A DNA stretch of 64,000 nt from NCBI GenBank assembly GCA_965661945.1, contig CBFIFP010000001.1, positions 558,001 through 622,000 on the forward strand. The letters run 5' to 3'. The DNA is from JAJRPT01 sp965661945 (lineage in GTDB: Bacteria > Bacteroidota > Ignavibacteria > Kapaibacteriales > UBA2268). Below, piece after piece: positions 53,482-63,056 of this stretch (the stretch's first letter is position 1; each line of letters starts with the position of its first letter). Position numbers and translations under genes: made by a program. The notes below the pieces were generated by a model. That model did not search any database, was not told the origin of the DNA, and worked only from the letters and a program-made list of their open reading frames with translations.

Positions 53482-54768
53482 ATGGCTGATAAATCTTTCA
53501 ACGCTTACAAAATGGCTCAACAACAATTTGATGCCATTGCTGAAACACTTGGCTTAGACCAAGCAACAAGAGACCTTTTGAGAAACACTGATAGAGAGTA
53601 CCACTTTAATATTCCTATTCGTATGGACGATGGAACTTATAAAGTATTTCGTGGTTTTAGAGTTCAACATAATGATGCTCGTGGTCCTGCTAAAGGTGGG
53701 ATAAGATTTCACCCACAGGAAACAATAGATACTGTAAGAGCACTTGCTATGTGGATGACTTGGAAGACTGCTGCTGTGGATATTCCTCTTGGTGGTGGAA
53801 AGGGCGGAATAATATGTGATGTTCATAATTTGTCGATGAGAGAGCAAGAGTTGTTGTGTCGTGGATGGGTTCGTCAGGTTGCAAGAAATATTGGACCTTT
53901 GCAAGATGTTCCTGCTCCTGATGTTATGACTAATGGACAACACATGCTTTGGATGCTTGATGAATATGAAAAAATTACTGGTGCAAAATATCCTGGAGTT
54001 ATTACTGGAAAACCTGTTGGTATGGGTGGATCTTTGGGTAGAACTGAAGCAACTGGCTATGGTGTTGTTTATACTCTTAGAGAAGCTTTAAAACAAAAAG
54101 GTATTGATGTTAAGAATACTTCTGCATCTTTTCAAGGTTTTGGTAATGTTGCATCTTATGCTATGCAATTATATCATTTTATGGGTGGTCATATTATTTC
54201 GGTTTCATCTTGGAATAATAAAGAACAAAGGGCTTTTACTTTTAGAAAAAAAGATGGTATCGATATTAATAAATTACAAGGTATTACTAATAAATTTGGT
54301 GAAATTAATATGGATAAAGCCACTGAGTTTGGCTATGAAATATTAGATGCTGATGCTTGGTTAGAGCAAGATGTTGATATTCTTGTACCTGCTGCATTGG
54401 AAAACCAAATTAATTCAAGTAATGTCAATACTATTTCTGATAAGGTAAAGATTATAGCAGAGGGCGCTAATGGTCCTACTACTCCAGAGGCAGATGAAGT
54501 TATTAAATCAAAAGGTATTTTGATGATTCCTGACTTTTTGTGTAATGCTGGTGGTGTTACTTGTTCATATTTTGAGCAGGTTCAAAATAATCTTAATTAT
54601 TATTGGACTAAGGAAGAAGTTATTGAAAAGTTAGATTTGAAAATGACTCAAGCGTATCATGCTGTGGCTGATTTGGCTAATAGCAAAAATCTTTATATGA
54701 GAGATGCTGCTTATTTGATTTCTATTCAGAGAGTTGCTGAAGCTTGTAAATTACGCGGCTGGATTTAA
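53482..54768 (+). CDS. Glu/Leu/Phe/Val-family dehydrogenase, probably glutamate dehydrogenase
   Basis: 428 residues. The signature VQHNDARGPAKGGIRFHPQ contains the substrate lysine; DIPLGGGKGGIICD and the catalytic region DVPAPDVMTNGQHMLWMLDE follow, then the NAD(P)-binding part ATGYGVVYTLREAL and SFQGFGNVASYAMQ. The length and motifs fit glutamate dehydrogenase, which links 2-oxoglutarate and ammonia metabolism. Cofactor preference was not assigned. Single-gene unit ending at a strong terminator. Confidence 0.94.
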   Translation: MADKSFNAYKMAQQQFDAIAETLGLDQATRDLLRNTDREYHFNIPIRMDDGTYKVFRGFRVQHNDARGPAKGGIRFHPQETIDTVRALAMWMTWKTAAVDIPLGGGKGGIICDVHNLSMREQELLCRGWVRQVARNIGPLQDVPAPDVMTNGQHMLWMLDEYEKITGAKYPGVITGKPVGMGGSLGRTEATGYGVVYTLREALKQKGIDVKNTSASFQGFGNVASYAMQLYHFMGGHIISVSSWNNKEQRAFTFRKKDGIDINKLQGITNKFGEINMDKATEFGYEILDADAWLEQDVDILVPAALENQINSSNVNTISDKVKIIAEGANGPTTPEADEVIKSKGILMIPDFLCNAGGVTCSYFEQVQNNLNYYWTKEEVIEKLDLKMTQAYHAVADLANSKNLYMRDAAYLISIQRVAEACKLRGWI

Positions 54769-54794
54769 TTTTTAAGTTTTATTGTTTAAATTGA

Positions 54795-54823
54795 AAGAGT
54801 GCTTATTAAGCACTCTTTTTTTT
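54795..54823 (+). terminator. Intrinsic terminator of the glutamate dehydrogenase gene
   Basis: AAGAGTGCTT (54795-54804) pairs with AAGCACTCTT (54808-54817), loop ATT, followed by T to 54823. It lies between convergent genes and may serve both. Confidence 0.87.
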
Positions 54824-54836
54824 GAATTTTTAAGTA

Positions 54837-55643
54837 TTACAGTCCATTTTTTTTAGCTTCATCCCATATTTCATCTAATTCTTCTAATGTTTTATTTGTG
54901 AAATTTGTGTTGTTTTGTTTTAGTTTTTCTTCTATGAATTCGAATCGATTTTTGAATTTATTGATTGCTCTAAGTATTGCGTTTTCGGCGCTTATTCCCT
55001 CGAATCTTGCAGCATTGACTATTACGAATAGAATATCCCCTAGTTCATCTTCCATTCTATCTTTTGATTGATGTTTGGCTTCTTTAAATTCGTTTATTTC
55101 TTCGAATACTTTTTCCCAGACGTCGTTTCTTTCTTTCCAGTCAAAACCAACTCTTGATGCTTTTTCTTGTATTCTTTGTGCTTTTAATAGACTTGGGGTT
55201 TCTACTGGAATTCCTGAGAGTACTGATTTTCTGCCTTCATTTTTTTTTAATTTTTCCCAATCTTTCATTAGGTCTTTTTCGTTCTCAATTGGGTTTTCGG
55301 TGAATACGCTTGGCAATCTGTTAATTAATTTGTTGTGGATATTTGATATTACATCAACCAGTGAGAAGCTTCCTCTTTCTTCTGCGAAATATGAGTGCAT
55401 TAAAACATGGAGCAAAATATCTCCAAGCTCTTTTTTGAAGTTGTTGTCGTCTTGTTGATTTATAGAGTCAATCATTTCGTAAACTTCTTCAATTATTAAT
55501 GGTGCAATGGATTTGTGAGTTTGTATTTTATCCCATGCAGAACGCTCTCTTAGTATAGCGATTAGTTCCCATAATGCTTTTAAATTATCTTCTATACTGT
55601 TTGGATTATTAGGTTTAGGTGGAGATATTATTGTTTTTGCCAT
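54837..55643 (-). CDS. mazG: Nucleoside triphosphate pyrophosphohydrolase MazG
   Basis: 268 residues with two MazG repeats, as in the full-length enzyme. The first has PLIIEEVYEMIDSINQQDDN and KKELGDILLHVLMHSYFAEE; the second has VFEEINEFKEAKHQSKDRME followed by DELGDILFVIVNAARFEG. The E-x-x-E-x(12-28)-E-x-x-D metal-binding pattern is present in both. It hydrolyses NTPs, cleaning the nucleotide pool. Confidence 0.94.
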   Translation of the reverse strand: MAKTIISPPKPNNPNSIEDNLKALWELIAILRERSAWDKIQTHKSIAPLIIEEVYEMIDSINQQDDNNFKKELGDILLHVLMHSYFAEERGSFSLVDVISNIHNKLINRLPSVFTENPIENEKDLMKDWEKLKKNEGRKSVLSGIPVETPSLLKAQRIQEKASRVGFDWKERNDVWEKVFEEINEFKEAKHQSKDRMEDELGDILFVIVNAARFEGISAENAILRAINKFKNRFEFIEEKLKQNNTNFTNKTLEELDEIWDEAKKNGL

Positions 55644-55720
55644 AGAGTTTAGTATATTTAAAAAAAAATTTCATAATTTTGTAATGCTAAATTATGAAAA
55701 AACTTTTAAAGGTTAATAAA

Positions 55721-56533
55721 ATGACAAATAAATATGCATTAATTTTAGGTTGTTCGAGTGGTTTTGGGAAGGCAACAGCACTATCTTTAGCAAAAGATGG
55801 TTATAATATTTACGGCGTTCATATGGATAGAGGAAGTCTTAAACAAGAAGCCGATGATTTTCAAAAGCATTTGGAGTCATTGGGTGTAAAAGCAATATTT
55901 TTTAATGTAAATGCTGCATCTGATGAAAAAAGAGCAGAAGTTATTGGTGAGATTAAGAAAAACGCTGAAAATATAGAGAATCATAATTTAAGGGTTATAA
56001 TTCATTCTTTAGCTTTTGGTGCTTTAAAGAGTTTTGTAAATGAAGATTTTGATAAAATGCTTTCGAAGAAGCAGATTGAGATGACGATGGATGTTATGGC
56101 AAATTCTTTGGTTTATTGGGTACAGGATGTATTTAAAGCTGGTTTACTTGCTGATAATTCAAGAATTATAGGTTTTTCTTCGATTGGTGCATCACGTCAG
56201 ATGTTGAATTATGGAGCGGTTTCTGCAGCAAAAGCTGCGCTTGAGTCATATATTAGACAGTTGGCTGTTGAGCTTGCTCCTTATAGTACTACTGCAAATT
56301 CTATTTTTGCGGGTTTAACAGAAACTCCTGCAGCTTCTAAAATACCTGGATATGAGAAGATGGTTAAATTTGCTTCGCAACAGAATCCTGCCAAAAGACT
56401 TACTACTGCTGAAGATGTAGCAAATGCTGTTAGATTACTTGTAGATGAGTCGAATAATTGGATTACAGGTGATATTATTAGGGTTGATGGCGGTGATGCG
56501 ATATATGAGTATTTTGAATACGATTCTAATTAA
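55721..56533 (+). CDS. SDR-family oxidoreductase, enoyl-ACP reductase-like
   Basis: I prefer the ATG at 55721 (MTNKYALILGCSSGFGKATA), which has AAAGG eight nt upstream; an ATG at 55694 would add nine residues. The protein has the Rossmann motif GCSSGFGKATALSLA, the catalytic serine in GFSSIGASRQ, and Tyr-x6-Lys in NYGAVSAAKAALESYIRQL. The spacing, the HSLAFGALKSF motif and the C-terminal DIIRVDGGDAIYEY resemble FabI/FabL-type enoyl-ACP reductases. The reaction is therefore likely in fatty-acid synthesis but other SDR functions are possible. Confidence 0.85.
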   Translation: MTNKYALILGCSSGFGKATALSLAKDGYNIYGVHMDRGSLKQEADDFQKHLESLGVKAIFFNVNAASDEKRAEVIGEIKKNAENIENHNLRVIIHSLAFGALKSFVNEDFDKMLSKKQIEMTMDVMANSLVYWVQDVFKAGLLADNSRIIGFSSIGASRQMLNYGAVSAAKAALESYIRQLAVELAPYSTTANSIFAGLTETPAASKIPGYEKMVKFASQQNPAKRLTTAEDVANAVRLLVDESNNWITGDIIRVDGGDAIYEYFEYDSN

Positions 56534-56547
56534 GTTTTTTTTAAAAT

Positions 56548-56573
56548 AGGACTTTTTTTAGTCCTTTTTTTTT
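56548..56573 (+). terminator. Intrinsic terminator of the SDR gene
   Basis: AGGACT (56548-56553) pairs with AGTCCT (56560-56565), loop of six T, followed by a T run. Confidence 0.7.
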
Positions 56574-56678
56574 GTTTATTTTTATTTTAATAATGTTGTA
56601 TTTAAAACTTTTTTAAACTTTTTTTCTTGAGTTGACGTAAAGTTATTTATAATTTTAAATAATTTTTAAAGGTGTTTT

Positions 56679-57191
56679 ATGGAAAATGTGAAAATGTGTT
56701 TTGCAGCAATCATATTGATTTTTATGTCATTGGAATTATTAGGTGAGGAAAAAAGTTCAGATAAAAATTTTGCTCATCCTAGTATTTCTATAATTGGGCT
56801 AAATTATGGCTTTGGTCAAAATGATTCACAATCGAACGCTGGTTTTGATATTCAAATTAAGGAACAAATAAAGTCTTTTGTTGTTGGGATTGACCTTGAT
56901 ATTATTTATGGTTTAAATGGTGAAGCAAAAAAATATAGTTTTGCAAGTTTTAGACCGAGTATTGGCGTTTTTTTATTTGGTAATAGTGAAAGTAATTTTA
57001 AATTTTTAATGAGTGTTTCTAGTGGCTTAGGGCAAACTCAACGAGGTGAGTCTACTTATTATGGAACGGTTTCAACTTTAGGATTTGACATAGTTTATAA
57101 AGACTTTGGTATATATTTAGGTAATCATTTTATAAATACAAGTATTTATAGTAATTCATTTAATCAAATTGGATTAAGATATTGGTTGTAA
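56679..57191 (+). CDS. Small outer-membrane beta-barrel protein
   Basis: 170 residues with a signal peptide (MCFAAIILIFMSLELLGEEK) and about eight amphipathic strands (PSISIIGLNYGFGQNDSQS, AGFDIQIKEQIKSFVVGID, STLGFDIVYKDFGIYLGNHF) ending in the aromatic signature QIGLRYWL. The size fits an 8-strand OmpX/OmpW-like barrel. It precedes the OmpA-family gene by 39 nt and is probably cotranscribed. Confidence 0.6.
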   Translation: MENVKMCFAAIILIFMSLELLGEEKSSDKNFAHPSISIIGLNYGFGQNDSQSNAGFDIQIKEQIKSFVVGIDLDIIYGLNGEAKKYSFASFRPSIGVFLFGNSESNFKFLMSVSSGLGQTQRGESTYYGTVSTLGFDIVYKDFGIYLGNHFINTSIYSNSFNQIGLRYWL

Positions 57192-57230
57192 TTATTTTTT
57201 TAGTATATTTATAATTTATTATTGGAGTTT

Positions 57231-59306
57231 ATGATTAGATTTTTGTTGCTTTTAATTTGTGTTTTTGGTGTTTCGTTTTCGAAAACTTTAGATAATTTAA
57301 TTTTGAATGAGGAGTTTAATTTTGGTAATTCAATTTGGTCTAAAAATAGTAATAAGTTTCATAATTTGAGTTTTACTGATACTACTATGATGATTGAATT
57401 TTTAGAACCAAATAATTGGCAATGTTTTTGGAAGTCAGTTTTTATTTCTCCAGATAAAGATTTTGTTATTGAAACAAAATTAAGATTTAATGGTGGGGAT
57501 AAGTCAAAGGGTTATGGTATTTCTTTTAATTCAGGTAATTATAGAAATTCTAATTATTTTCTGATTAGTGAAAATGGGACTTATTCTGTTTATTATCAAA
57601 AGTATAATAAAAAAGTTTTTTTTGAAAATAATGTTAAATCATCAAGTATTAAGTTTAATTCTTACAATACGTTAAAGATTGAGAAATTAGCAAACGTTTA
57701 TAATTTTTATATAAATGATACAAGGGTTTATACAAGCTCGGAAGTAACTTATTTTGGTACTTTAACTGGTATTTGTCTTTTGGGTAAAATGACTGCTGAG
57801 GTGGATTATTTTAAGATTTATCAAGAAAAGACAAAGATAAATTTGATTGAGGCTGATTACCCTAAGATTGAAAAAGTGTATTTGAATGATTCGATAAATA
57901 CGGTTAATGTGGAAAAGTCTCCAAAACTTAGTCCTGATGGTAAAACTTTGTTTTTTTCGAGAGAATTTAAAAAGGGTTCTGTATCTAGAAGTGATATATA
58001 TTATTCTAAAAAGGATTCTTTAGGTGAATGGGGAGTGGCTTTAGAAATGGATTCTCCTTTGAATAATACTGGAAATAATTCTCTTATTAGTATGACTTCT
58101 GATGAGACTACTTGTTTGCTTATGAATACTTATAAGGTAGATGGTAGTCCTAAGGGTAGTGGTATTTCTATTAGCAAGAAGTCGAATAATAAGTGGAGTG
58201 TTCCAAATGATGTTAATATTATTGATTTTCATAATAATTCAAATTTTAATGAATATCATCTTTCTGCTGATGGGAATATTTTGGTTTTAACATTAGAAAG
58301 GAATGAAACTTTTGGGCTTAAAGATATTTATGTTAGTTTTAAGGTTGATGATAGTACTTTTACTAAGCCAAAAAATTTGGGCGGGGTTGTGAATACATTT
58401 TCTGATGAAACTGGCGCTTTTTTGGCTCCTGATTTATCGACTTTGTATTATTCTACTGCTGGATTTATGGGGTTTGGTTCTAATGATATTTATATGACTA
58501 AAAGATTAGATAGTAGTTGGACTAATTGGACTGAACCAGTGAATTTGGGACCGGAGATAAATTCGTCTGAATGGGATGCTTATTTGACTGTTGATGCGAG
58601 TGGGTTGTTTGCTTATATGACTTCTTCAAGAAAAGAGACGGGTTTGGATATTTTAAAGTTTGAATTACCAAAAGAATTTAGACCTGACCCAGTTTGTTTG
58701 GTGAAAGGAAGGATTATTTATTCAAAGACTAATGAACCGATAAATGCGAAGGTGGAGTATAAGGATTTGAAGACAAATGAGATGATTGGAAGGTCTAATT
58801 CTGATGATGTTACTGGTGCTTTTCAAATTATTTTATTGAGAGGTAAGAAGTATGCGTTTAATGCTCAGGAGGCGGGGTATTATCCGATAAGCCAAAATAT
58901 AGATTTATCTGAGATTGATTCTTATAAGGAAATTGAAGTTGATTTGTATTTGACTCCTATTGAAAAGGGTGCAGAGATTGTTTTAAATAATTTATTTTTT
59001 GAGTTTAATAAAACTAATTTGATTGATAATTCTTTTGCTGAATTAGATAATCTGATTAGGTTTCTTTCGGAGAATAGTCATACTAATATTGATATTGTAG
59101 GTTACACTGATGATAAAGGCACTGATGCTTATAATATTAATTTGTCAAAGGAAAGAGCTGAAGAAGTGAAGAAATATTTGATTTCAAAAGGTATTGATGC
59201 GAACAGACTTTCTACTATTGGAAGGGGTAAGAATAATCCTATTGTAGAAAATGATACGGAAGAGAATAGAGCAAAAAATAGAAGGGTGGAATTTATTATT
59301 AAATAG
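57231..59306 (+). CDS. OmpA-family protein with laminin-G-like and PD40-type domains
   Basis: I choose the ATG at 57231 (MIRFLLLLICVFGVSFSKTL), which has TTGGAG just upstream, over a TTG at 57222. Domain order: signal peptide; concanavalin/LamG-like jelly-roll (GDKSKGYGISFNSGNYRNS); several PD40 propeller repeats (SPKLSPDGKTLFFSREFKKG, HLSADGNILVLTLERNE, APDLSTLYYSTAGFMGFGSN); a carboxypeptidase-regulatory-like domain (VKGRIIYSKTNEPINAKVEY); and a C-terminal OmpA domain (NLFFEFNKTNLIDNSFAELD, GYTDDKGTDAYNINLSKER, NRRVEFIIK) that binds peptidoglycan. This matches the cell-wall-linked OmpA/PD40 proteins of Bacteroidota, some of which (PorE-like) belong to T9SS; that role is possible here. Confidence 0.87.
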   Translation: MIRFLLLLICVFGVSFSKTLDNLILNEEFNFGNSIWSKNSNKFHNLSFTDTTMMIEFLEPNNWQCFWKSVFISPDKDFVIETKLRFNGGDKSKGYGISFNSGNYRNSNYFLISENGTYSVYYQKYNKKVFFENNVKSSSIKFNSYNTLKIEKLANVYNFYINDTRVYTSSEVTYFGTLTGICLLGKMTAEVDYFKIYQEKTKINLIEADYPKIEKVYLNDSINTVNVEKSPKLSPDGKTLFFSREFKKGSVSRSDIYYSKKDSLGEWGVALEMDSPLNNTGNNSLISMTSDETTCLLMNTYKVDGSPKGSGISISKKSNNKWSVPNDVNIIDFHNNSNFNEYHLSADGNILVLTLERNETFGLKDIYVSFKVDDSTFTKPKNLGGVVNTFSDETGAFLAPDLSTLYYSTAGFMGFGSNDIYMTKRLDSSWTNWTEPVNLGPEINSSEWDAYLTVDASGLFAYMTSSRKETGLDILKFELPKEFRPDPVCLVKGRIIYSKTNEPINAKVEYKDLKTNEMIGRSNSDDVTGAFQIILLRGKKYAFNAQEAGYYPISQNIDLSEIDSYKEIEVDLYLTPIEKGAEIVLNNLFFEFNKTNLIDNSFAELDNLIRFLSENSHTNIDIVGYTDDKGTDAYNINLSKERAEEVKKYLISKGIDANRLSTIGRGKNNPIVENDTEENRAKNRRVEFIIK

Positions 59307-59453
59307 TTATACGTTTTTTTAACTATTCGGTATTACAAGTAATAAAGAAATTTAATCTTGTACTTTATCTTTATTTATTTAAATGATTTTTTCAATTTTG
59401 TTGTTTTTTTTTATTAATTTTGTGATTTAAGAATTATAAAAAGAGTTGTATTG

Positions 59454-60284
59454 ATGTCTGATTTAAAGATTAGGTTGGAAGAAATAATTAGTGGAAATGA
59501 AGATAAAGATTTTATCTTGAGCTTTGCTAGAGATTTGATAAGTGGTTTAAACTCTGGTGAGATTCGATGTGCTGAAAAGAATGAATTTGAAGAATGGGTT
59601 GTGAATTCTTGGGTAAAGGTTGGTATTTTAACTATTTTTAAAAATTCTAAATTGACAGACTTTTCGGTTAATGATGAGTTTAAATTTTATGATAAAGATT
59701 TATTGAATTTGAAACCACTAACTTTGAAAGATAGTGTTAGGTTAGTTCCAGGTGGTTCGTCGATAAGAACTGGTGCTTATGTTGCGCCTTCGGTGATATG
59801 TATGCCTCCAATGTATATTAATATTGGTGCTTATGTAGATGAGGGTAGTATGATTGATTCTCATGCTTTGGTTGGGACTTGCGCTCAGGTTGGCAAAAGA
59901 GTGCATCTCTCGGCTGCTTCTCAGATTGGAGGAGTTCTAGAGCCGGCAGGAGCAAGACCGGTGATTGTTGAAGATGATGTTATGATTGGTGGAAATTGTG
60001 GGGTTTATGAAGGCGTTATGGTTAAGAGAAGGGCTGTTTTGGGGACAGGGGTTATACTTAATGCATCAACAAGGGTTTATGATTTGGTAAATAATTCTGT
60101 AATTAAGGCGAGCAATGAAGAGCCGCTTGTGATACCAGAGGGAGCTGTTGTTATTCCTGGTGCAAGAGCGATTAATACAGCTTATGGCAAGATGCATGGT
60201 TTATCGGTTTCAACGCCATTGATTATTAAGTACAGAGATGAGAAAACTGATGCCAAAACGGCTTTAGAAGATATTTTAAGATAA
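59454..60284 (+). CDS. dapD: 2,3,4,5-tetrahydropyridine-2,6-dicarboxylate N-succinyltransferase
   Basis: 276 residues from the ATG at 59454. The left-handed beta-helix motifs are clear: VRLVPGGSSIRTGAYVAPSV, MYINIGAYVDEGSMIDSHAL, VGTCAQVGKRVHLSAASQIG, VEDDVMIGGNCGVYEGVMVK. The enzyme makes N-succinyl-2-amino-6-oxopimelate, the committed step of the succinylase route to meso-diaminopimelate for peptidoglycan and lysine. It is consistent with a Gram-negative wall. Confidence 0.96.
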   Translation: MSDLKIRLEEIISGNEDKDFILSFARDLISGLNSGEIRCAEKNEFEEWVVNSWVKVGILTIFKNSKLTDFSVNDEFKFYDKDLLNLKPLTLKDSVRLVPGGSSIRTGAYVAPSVICMPPMYINIGAYVDEGSMIDSHALVGTCAQVGKRVHLSAASQIGGVLEPAGARPVIVEDDVMIGGNCGVYEGVMVKRRAVLGTGVILNASTRVYDLVNNSVIKASNEEPLVIPEGAVVIPGARAINTAYGKMHGLSVSTPLIIKYRDEKTDAKTALEDILR

Positions 60285-60300
60285 ATTCTAAGTATATTTT

Positions 60301-60579
60301 ATGGAAATTCAAGAATTAGACAATCCAGAAATAATTGATGAAACTGATGTTACCTTGGGAAGTAAGGTGATACTTTTTAATGATGAGTGGCACACTTTTG
60401 AAGAGGTAGCTCAGCAAATTATAAAGGCAGTGAAATGCTCAGAAAATGAAGCAGAACAACTAACTTGGGAAGTTCATAGTAAGGGTAAAGCATGTGTTTT
60501 TACTGGTGAACTTCAAGAGTGTTTGAATGTTAGTTCGGTGCTTGAAGAAATTGCATTACATACACAAATTGAATATTAA
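60301..60579 (+). CDS. clpS: ClpS-family Clp protease adaptor
   Basis: 92 residues. The signature VILFNDEWHTFEEVAQQIIK and the later WEVHSKGKACVFTGEL match ClpS, the N-end-rule adaptor that delivers substrates to ClpAP/ClpCP. Key substrate-binding residues (Asn/Asp in FNDEWHTF and the His in EVHSKG) are present. No clpA is adjacent; it sits between dapD and the cyclophilin gene with 16 nt on either side. Confidence 0.86.
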   Translation: MEIQELDNPEIIDETDVTLGSKVILFNDEWHTFEEVAQQIIKAVKCSENEAEQLTWEVHSKGKACVFTGELQECLNVSSVLEEIALHTQIEY

Positions 60580-60595
60580 TTTTAAAAGGAAAAAA

Positions 60596-61093
60596 ATGGC
60601 AAATCCAAAATATGAAATAAAAATTAAAAAAGAAGGCGAGGATTGGGGAAGTATTACTATTGAGACTTTTCCGGATGTTGCGCCTTTACATGCAGCAAAC
60701 TTTGAAGAGTTGGTAGAGAGTAAGTCTTATGATGGCACTGCGTTCCATAGGGTTATTCCTGGTTTTATGATTCAAGGTGGGGATCCAAATTCTGTGAGTG
60801 GAGATAGAAGTACTTGGGGATTTGGAGATAAGAATCAGAAAAGGGTTAAAGCTGAGTTTAATGATATATCACACACTCGTGGTATTATTTCGGCAGCTAG
60901 ATCTCAAGACCCTAATAGTGCTTCATCTCAGTTTTTTATATGTGTTGCGGATGCGAAGTTTTTAGATAAACAATATTCTGTATATGGACAAGTGATTGAT
61001 GGAATGGATGTTGTGGATAAAATAGTTATGTCTCCAAGAGATAGAAATGATAATCCTCATTCTAAGATTGAAATGTTTATTACAAAACTGTAG
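60596..61093 (+). CDS. Peptidyl-prolyl cis-trans isomerase (cyclophilin type)
   Basis: 165 residues from ATG 60596, preceded by AAAAGGAAAAAA. Motifs: DGTAFHRVIPGFMIQGGDPN, SARSQDPNSASSQFFICVAD, LDKQYSVYGQVIDGMDVVDK, with the catalytic Arg in FHRV. No signal peptide, so cytoplasmic. An upstream start that overlaps clpS is not supported. Confidence 0.94.
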   Translation: MANPKYEIKIKKEGEDWGSITIETFPDVAPLHAANFEELVESKSYDGTAFHRVIPGFMIQGGDPNSVSGDRSTWGFGDKNQKRVKAEFNDISHTRGIISAARSQDPNSASSQFFICVADAKFLDKQYSVYGQVIDGMDVVDKIVMSPRDRNDNPHSKIEMFITKL

Positions 61094-61099
61094 TTTTTA

Positions 61100-62191
61100 A
61101 TGAATTTATTTGATGAAATTGTAGTTGGTGATATTAAATTAAAGAATCGTTTTGTTATGGCACCTTTGACTCGGAATAGAGCTAAAACAATGGTGCCAAA
61201 TGAAATGATGAGAATTTACTATAATCAACGTAGCACTGCTGGGCTTATAATTTCGGAAGCAACTAATATTTCTCCTCAAGCTGTTGGCTACTATAATACT
61301 CCTGGTATTTTTACAAATGTTCAAGTGAAAAAATGGAGGAGCATCACCGACTCTATTCATAAATATAATTCTAATATATATTGTCAATTATGGCATACGG
61401 GGAGGTCTTCACATCCTGATTTTCATAATGGCGATTTACCTGTTGCTCCTTCGGCTATTATATCTGAAGGAAAAATTAAAACTCCTCTTGGATTGAAAAG
61501 TAAGGTTACCCCAAGGGCTTTAGAGATAAATGAAATAAGAGATATTGTTAATGATTATGCAAATGCAGCAGAAAAAGCAATTTTAGCTGGTTTTGATGGA
61601 GTGGAAATACATGGTGCTAATGGCTATTTGATTGATGAGTTTATTTGTGATGGTTCTAATAAAAGAACTGATGAATATGGCGGAAGTATTGAAAACCGCT
61701 GTAAGTTTGCTCTTGAGGTTGTAGAGGCAGTTGCAAATAAGATAGGTAGTAAAAAAGTGGGCATAAAGCTCTCCCCTTCTGGTACATTTAATTCAATGCA
61801 TGATTCGACTTCTATTGAAACTTTTAGTTATTTGATTAATAAATTAAATGATTATGATTTAAGTTATCTGCATTTAGCGGAGCATTACAATCCTGTTGGT
61901 AAGATTTATAATATACCCGAACATTATCTGCAGGAAGGTGAGGTTATAAAGTATTATAGAAAAATATATAATGGAATTTTAATTGGAAATGGTGGTTTTG
62001 ATAAAGATAAAGCTGTAGAGTTTATTAATAATAAGTATTGTGATTTGATTGCTTTTGGAAAACTTTTTATTTCGAATCCTGATTTGCCGTTTAGAATTAA
62101 ATATAATTTGGGGCTTACAGATTGGAATGAGACAACGTTTTATACTGATAATGAAAAAGGTTATATAGATTATCCGTTTGCCTCTGAATAA
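61100..62191 (+). CDS. Old yellow enzyme family NADH:flavin oxidoreductase/alkene reductase
   Basis: 363 residues. FMN-binding TIM-barrel motifs: VVGDIKLKNRFVMAPLTRNR, YYNQRSTAGLIISEATNISP, YCQLWHTGRSSHPDFHNGDL, FDGVEIHGANGYLIDEFICD, RTDEYGGSIENRCKFALEVV. The His/Asn substrate pair (HGAN) is conserved, and the GGF near residue 300 binds FMN phosphate. Physiological substrate unknown; these enzymes reduce activated alkenes and electrophiles. The ATG follows the cyclophilin gene by 6 nt. Confidence 0.94.
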   Translation: MNLFDEIVVGDIKLKNRFVMAPLTRNRAKTMVPNEMMRIYYNQRSTAGLIISEATNISPQAVGYYNTPGIFTNVQVKKWRSITDSIHKYNSNIYCQLWHTGRSSHPDFHNGDLPVAPSAIISEGKIKTPLGLKSKVTPRALEINEIRDIVNDYANAAEKAILAGFDGVEIHGANGYLIDEFICDGSNKRTDEYGGSIENRCKFALEVVEAVANKIGSKKVGIKLSPSGTFNSMHDSTSIETFSYLINKLNDYDLSYLHLAEHYNPVGKIYNIPEHYLQEGEVIKYYRKIYNGILIGNGGFDKDKAVEFINNKYCDLIAFGKLFISNPDLPFRIKYNLGLTDWNETTFYTDNEKGYIDYPFASE

Positions 62192-62424
62192 AAAATAAAT
62201 TATTTTTTCGCAATTTTTAGAATATAACTTCCCTCTAATATTACATTAAATTTTTACAGATATGTGAAGATGTGTAGAAAACACCACACTTCAAGTTGAT
62301 TATAATAGTTATTTTTAGATTTCATAGATTATTAATTTAAAAATGATAATTTTAATTTTTTTATTAATAAAAAAAATTTTAAGTTTGATATTATTTTTGG
62401 CACAATTTTTTCTTATTTTTAAAT
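62192..62424. other. AT-rich gap with an imperfect hairpin
   Basis: This gap holds no gene. An imperfect inverted repeat at 62266-62292 (GAAGATGTG ... CACACTTC) could be a weak hairpin; it has no adjacent T run. Confidence 0.4.
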
Positions 62425-62982
62425 ATGATATTAATTGATAACGTTCTTATAAATGAAGATGTATTTAGTTCGAAGTTTCAGTGTGACTTAAAGCAATGCA
62501 AAGGCGCATGTTGTACTTTTCCTGGTGATTCTGGCGCTCCTGTTACTTTAGAGGAAATTGAAGAAATTGAGAAGTCTTATCCGATTTTTAAAAAATATTT
62601 ATCGGATAAATCAATAAACTACATAGAATCTAATGGTTATTGGGAAAAAGATGGTGAAGAGTATTTACTTAATTGCATTGATAAAAAGGATTGTGTTTTT
62701 GTTTTTTATGAGGGAGATGTAGCAAAATGCTCAATCGAGAAAGCATATCACAATAATGAAATTGAATTTAGAAAGCCATTAAGTTGTCATTTATTTCCTA
62801 TTAGAGTCGGATATTATGGTGGTGAGCATTTACGATACGAAAAGTTTGATGAATGTGAGCCGGGAAGATTGAATGGTGAGAAAAATAATATTCAATTAAT
62901 TGAATCTGTAAAGGAATCAATTGAAAGAAAATACGGAAAAGAGTTTTTTGAAAAACTTAAAATTTATATGGAAAGTGAATAA
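62425..62982 (+). CDS. DUF3109-family cysteine-rich protein
   Basis: 185 residues. The motifs FQCDLKQCKGACCTFPGDSG, APVTLEEIEEIEKSYPIF and NCIDKKDCVFVFYEGDVAKC define the DUF3109 family, related to the YkgJ-type zinc/iron-chelating cysteine cluster proteins. Eight conserved cysteines (including RKPLSCHLFPIRVG and DECEPGRLNG) would bind metal or a cluster. Cytoplasmic; function not known. Confidence 0.9.
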   Translation: MILIDNVLINEDVFSSKFQCDLKQCKGACCTFPGDSGAPVTLEEIEEIEKSYPIFKKYLSDKSINYIESNGYWEKDGEEYLLNCIDKKDCVFVFYEGDVAKCSIEKAYHNNEIEFRKPLSCHLFPIRVGYYGGEHLRYEKFDECEPGRLNGEKNNIQLIESVKESIERKYGKEFFEKLKIYMESE

Positions 62983-63056
62983 TAAGTAAAATTGCTTAAT
63001 TGTTTAAATATAAAATCTCTTAAATTGCATTATATAATTAATTAGTGGGGGAACTA

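Noticed and set aside
59302..59327. Terminator after the OmpA-family gene
   Set aside because: AATAGTTA/TAACTATT can pair, but the T run is in the loop and none follows the stem.
62266..62292. Hairpin as terminator or small RNA
   Set aside because: The stem is imperfect and no T run follows.
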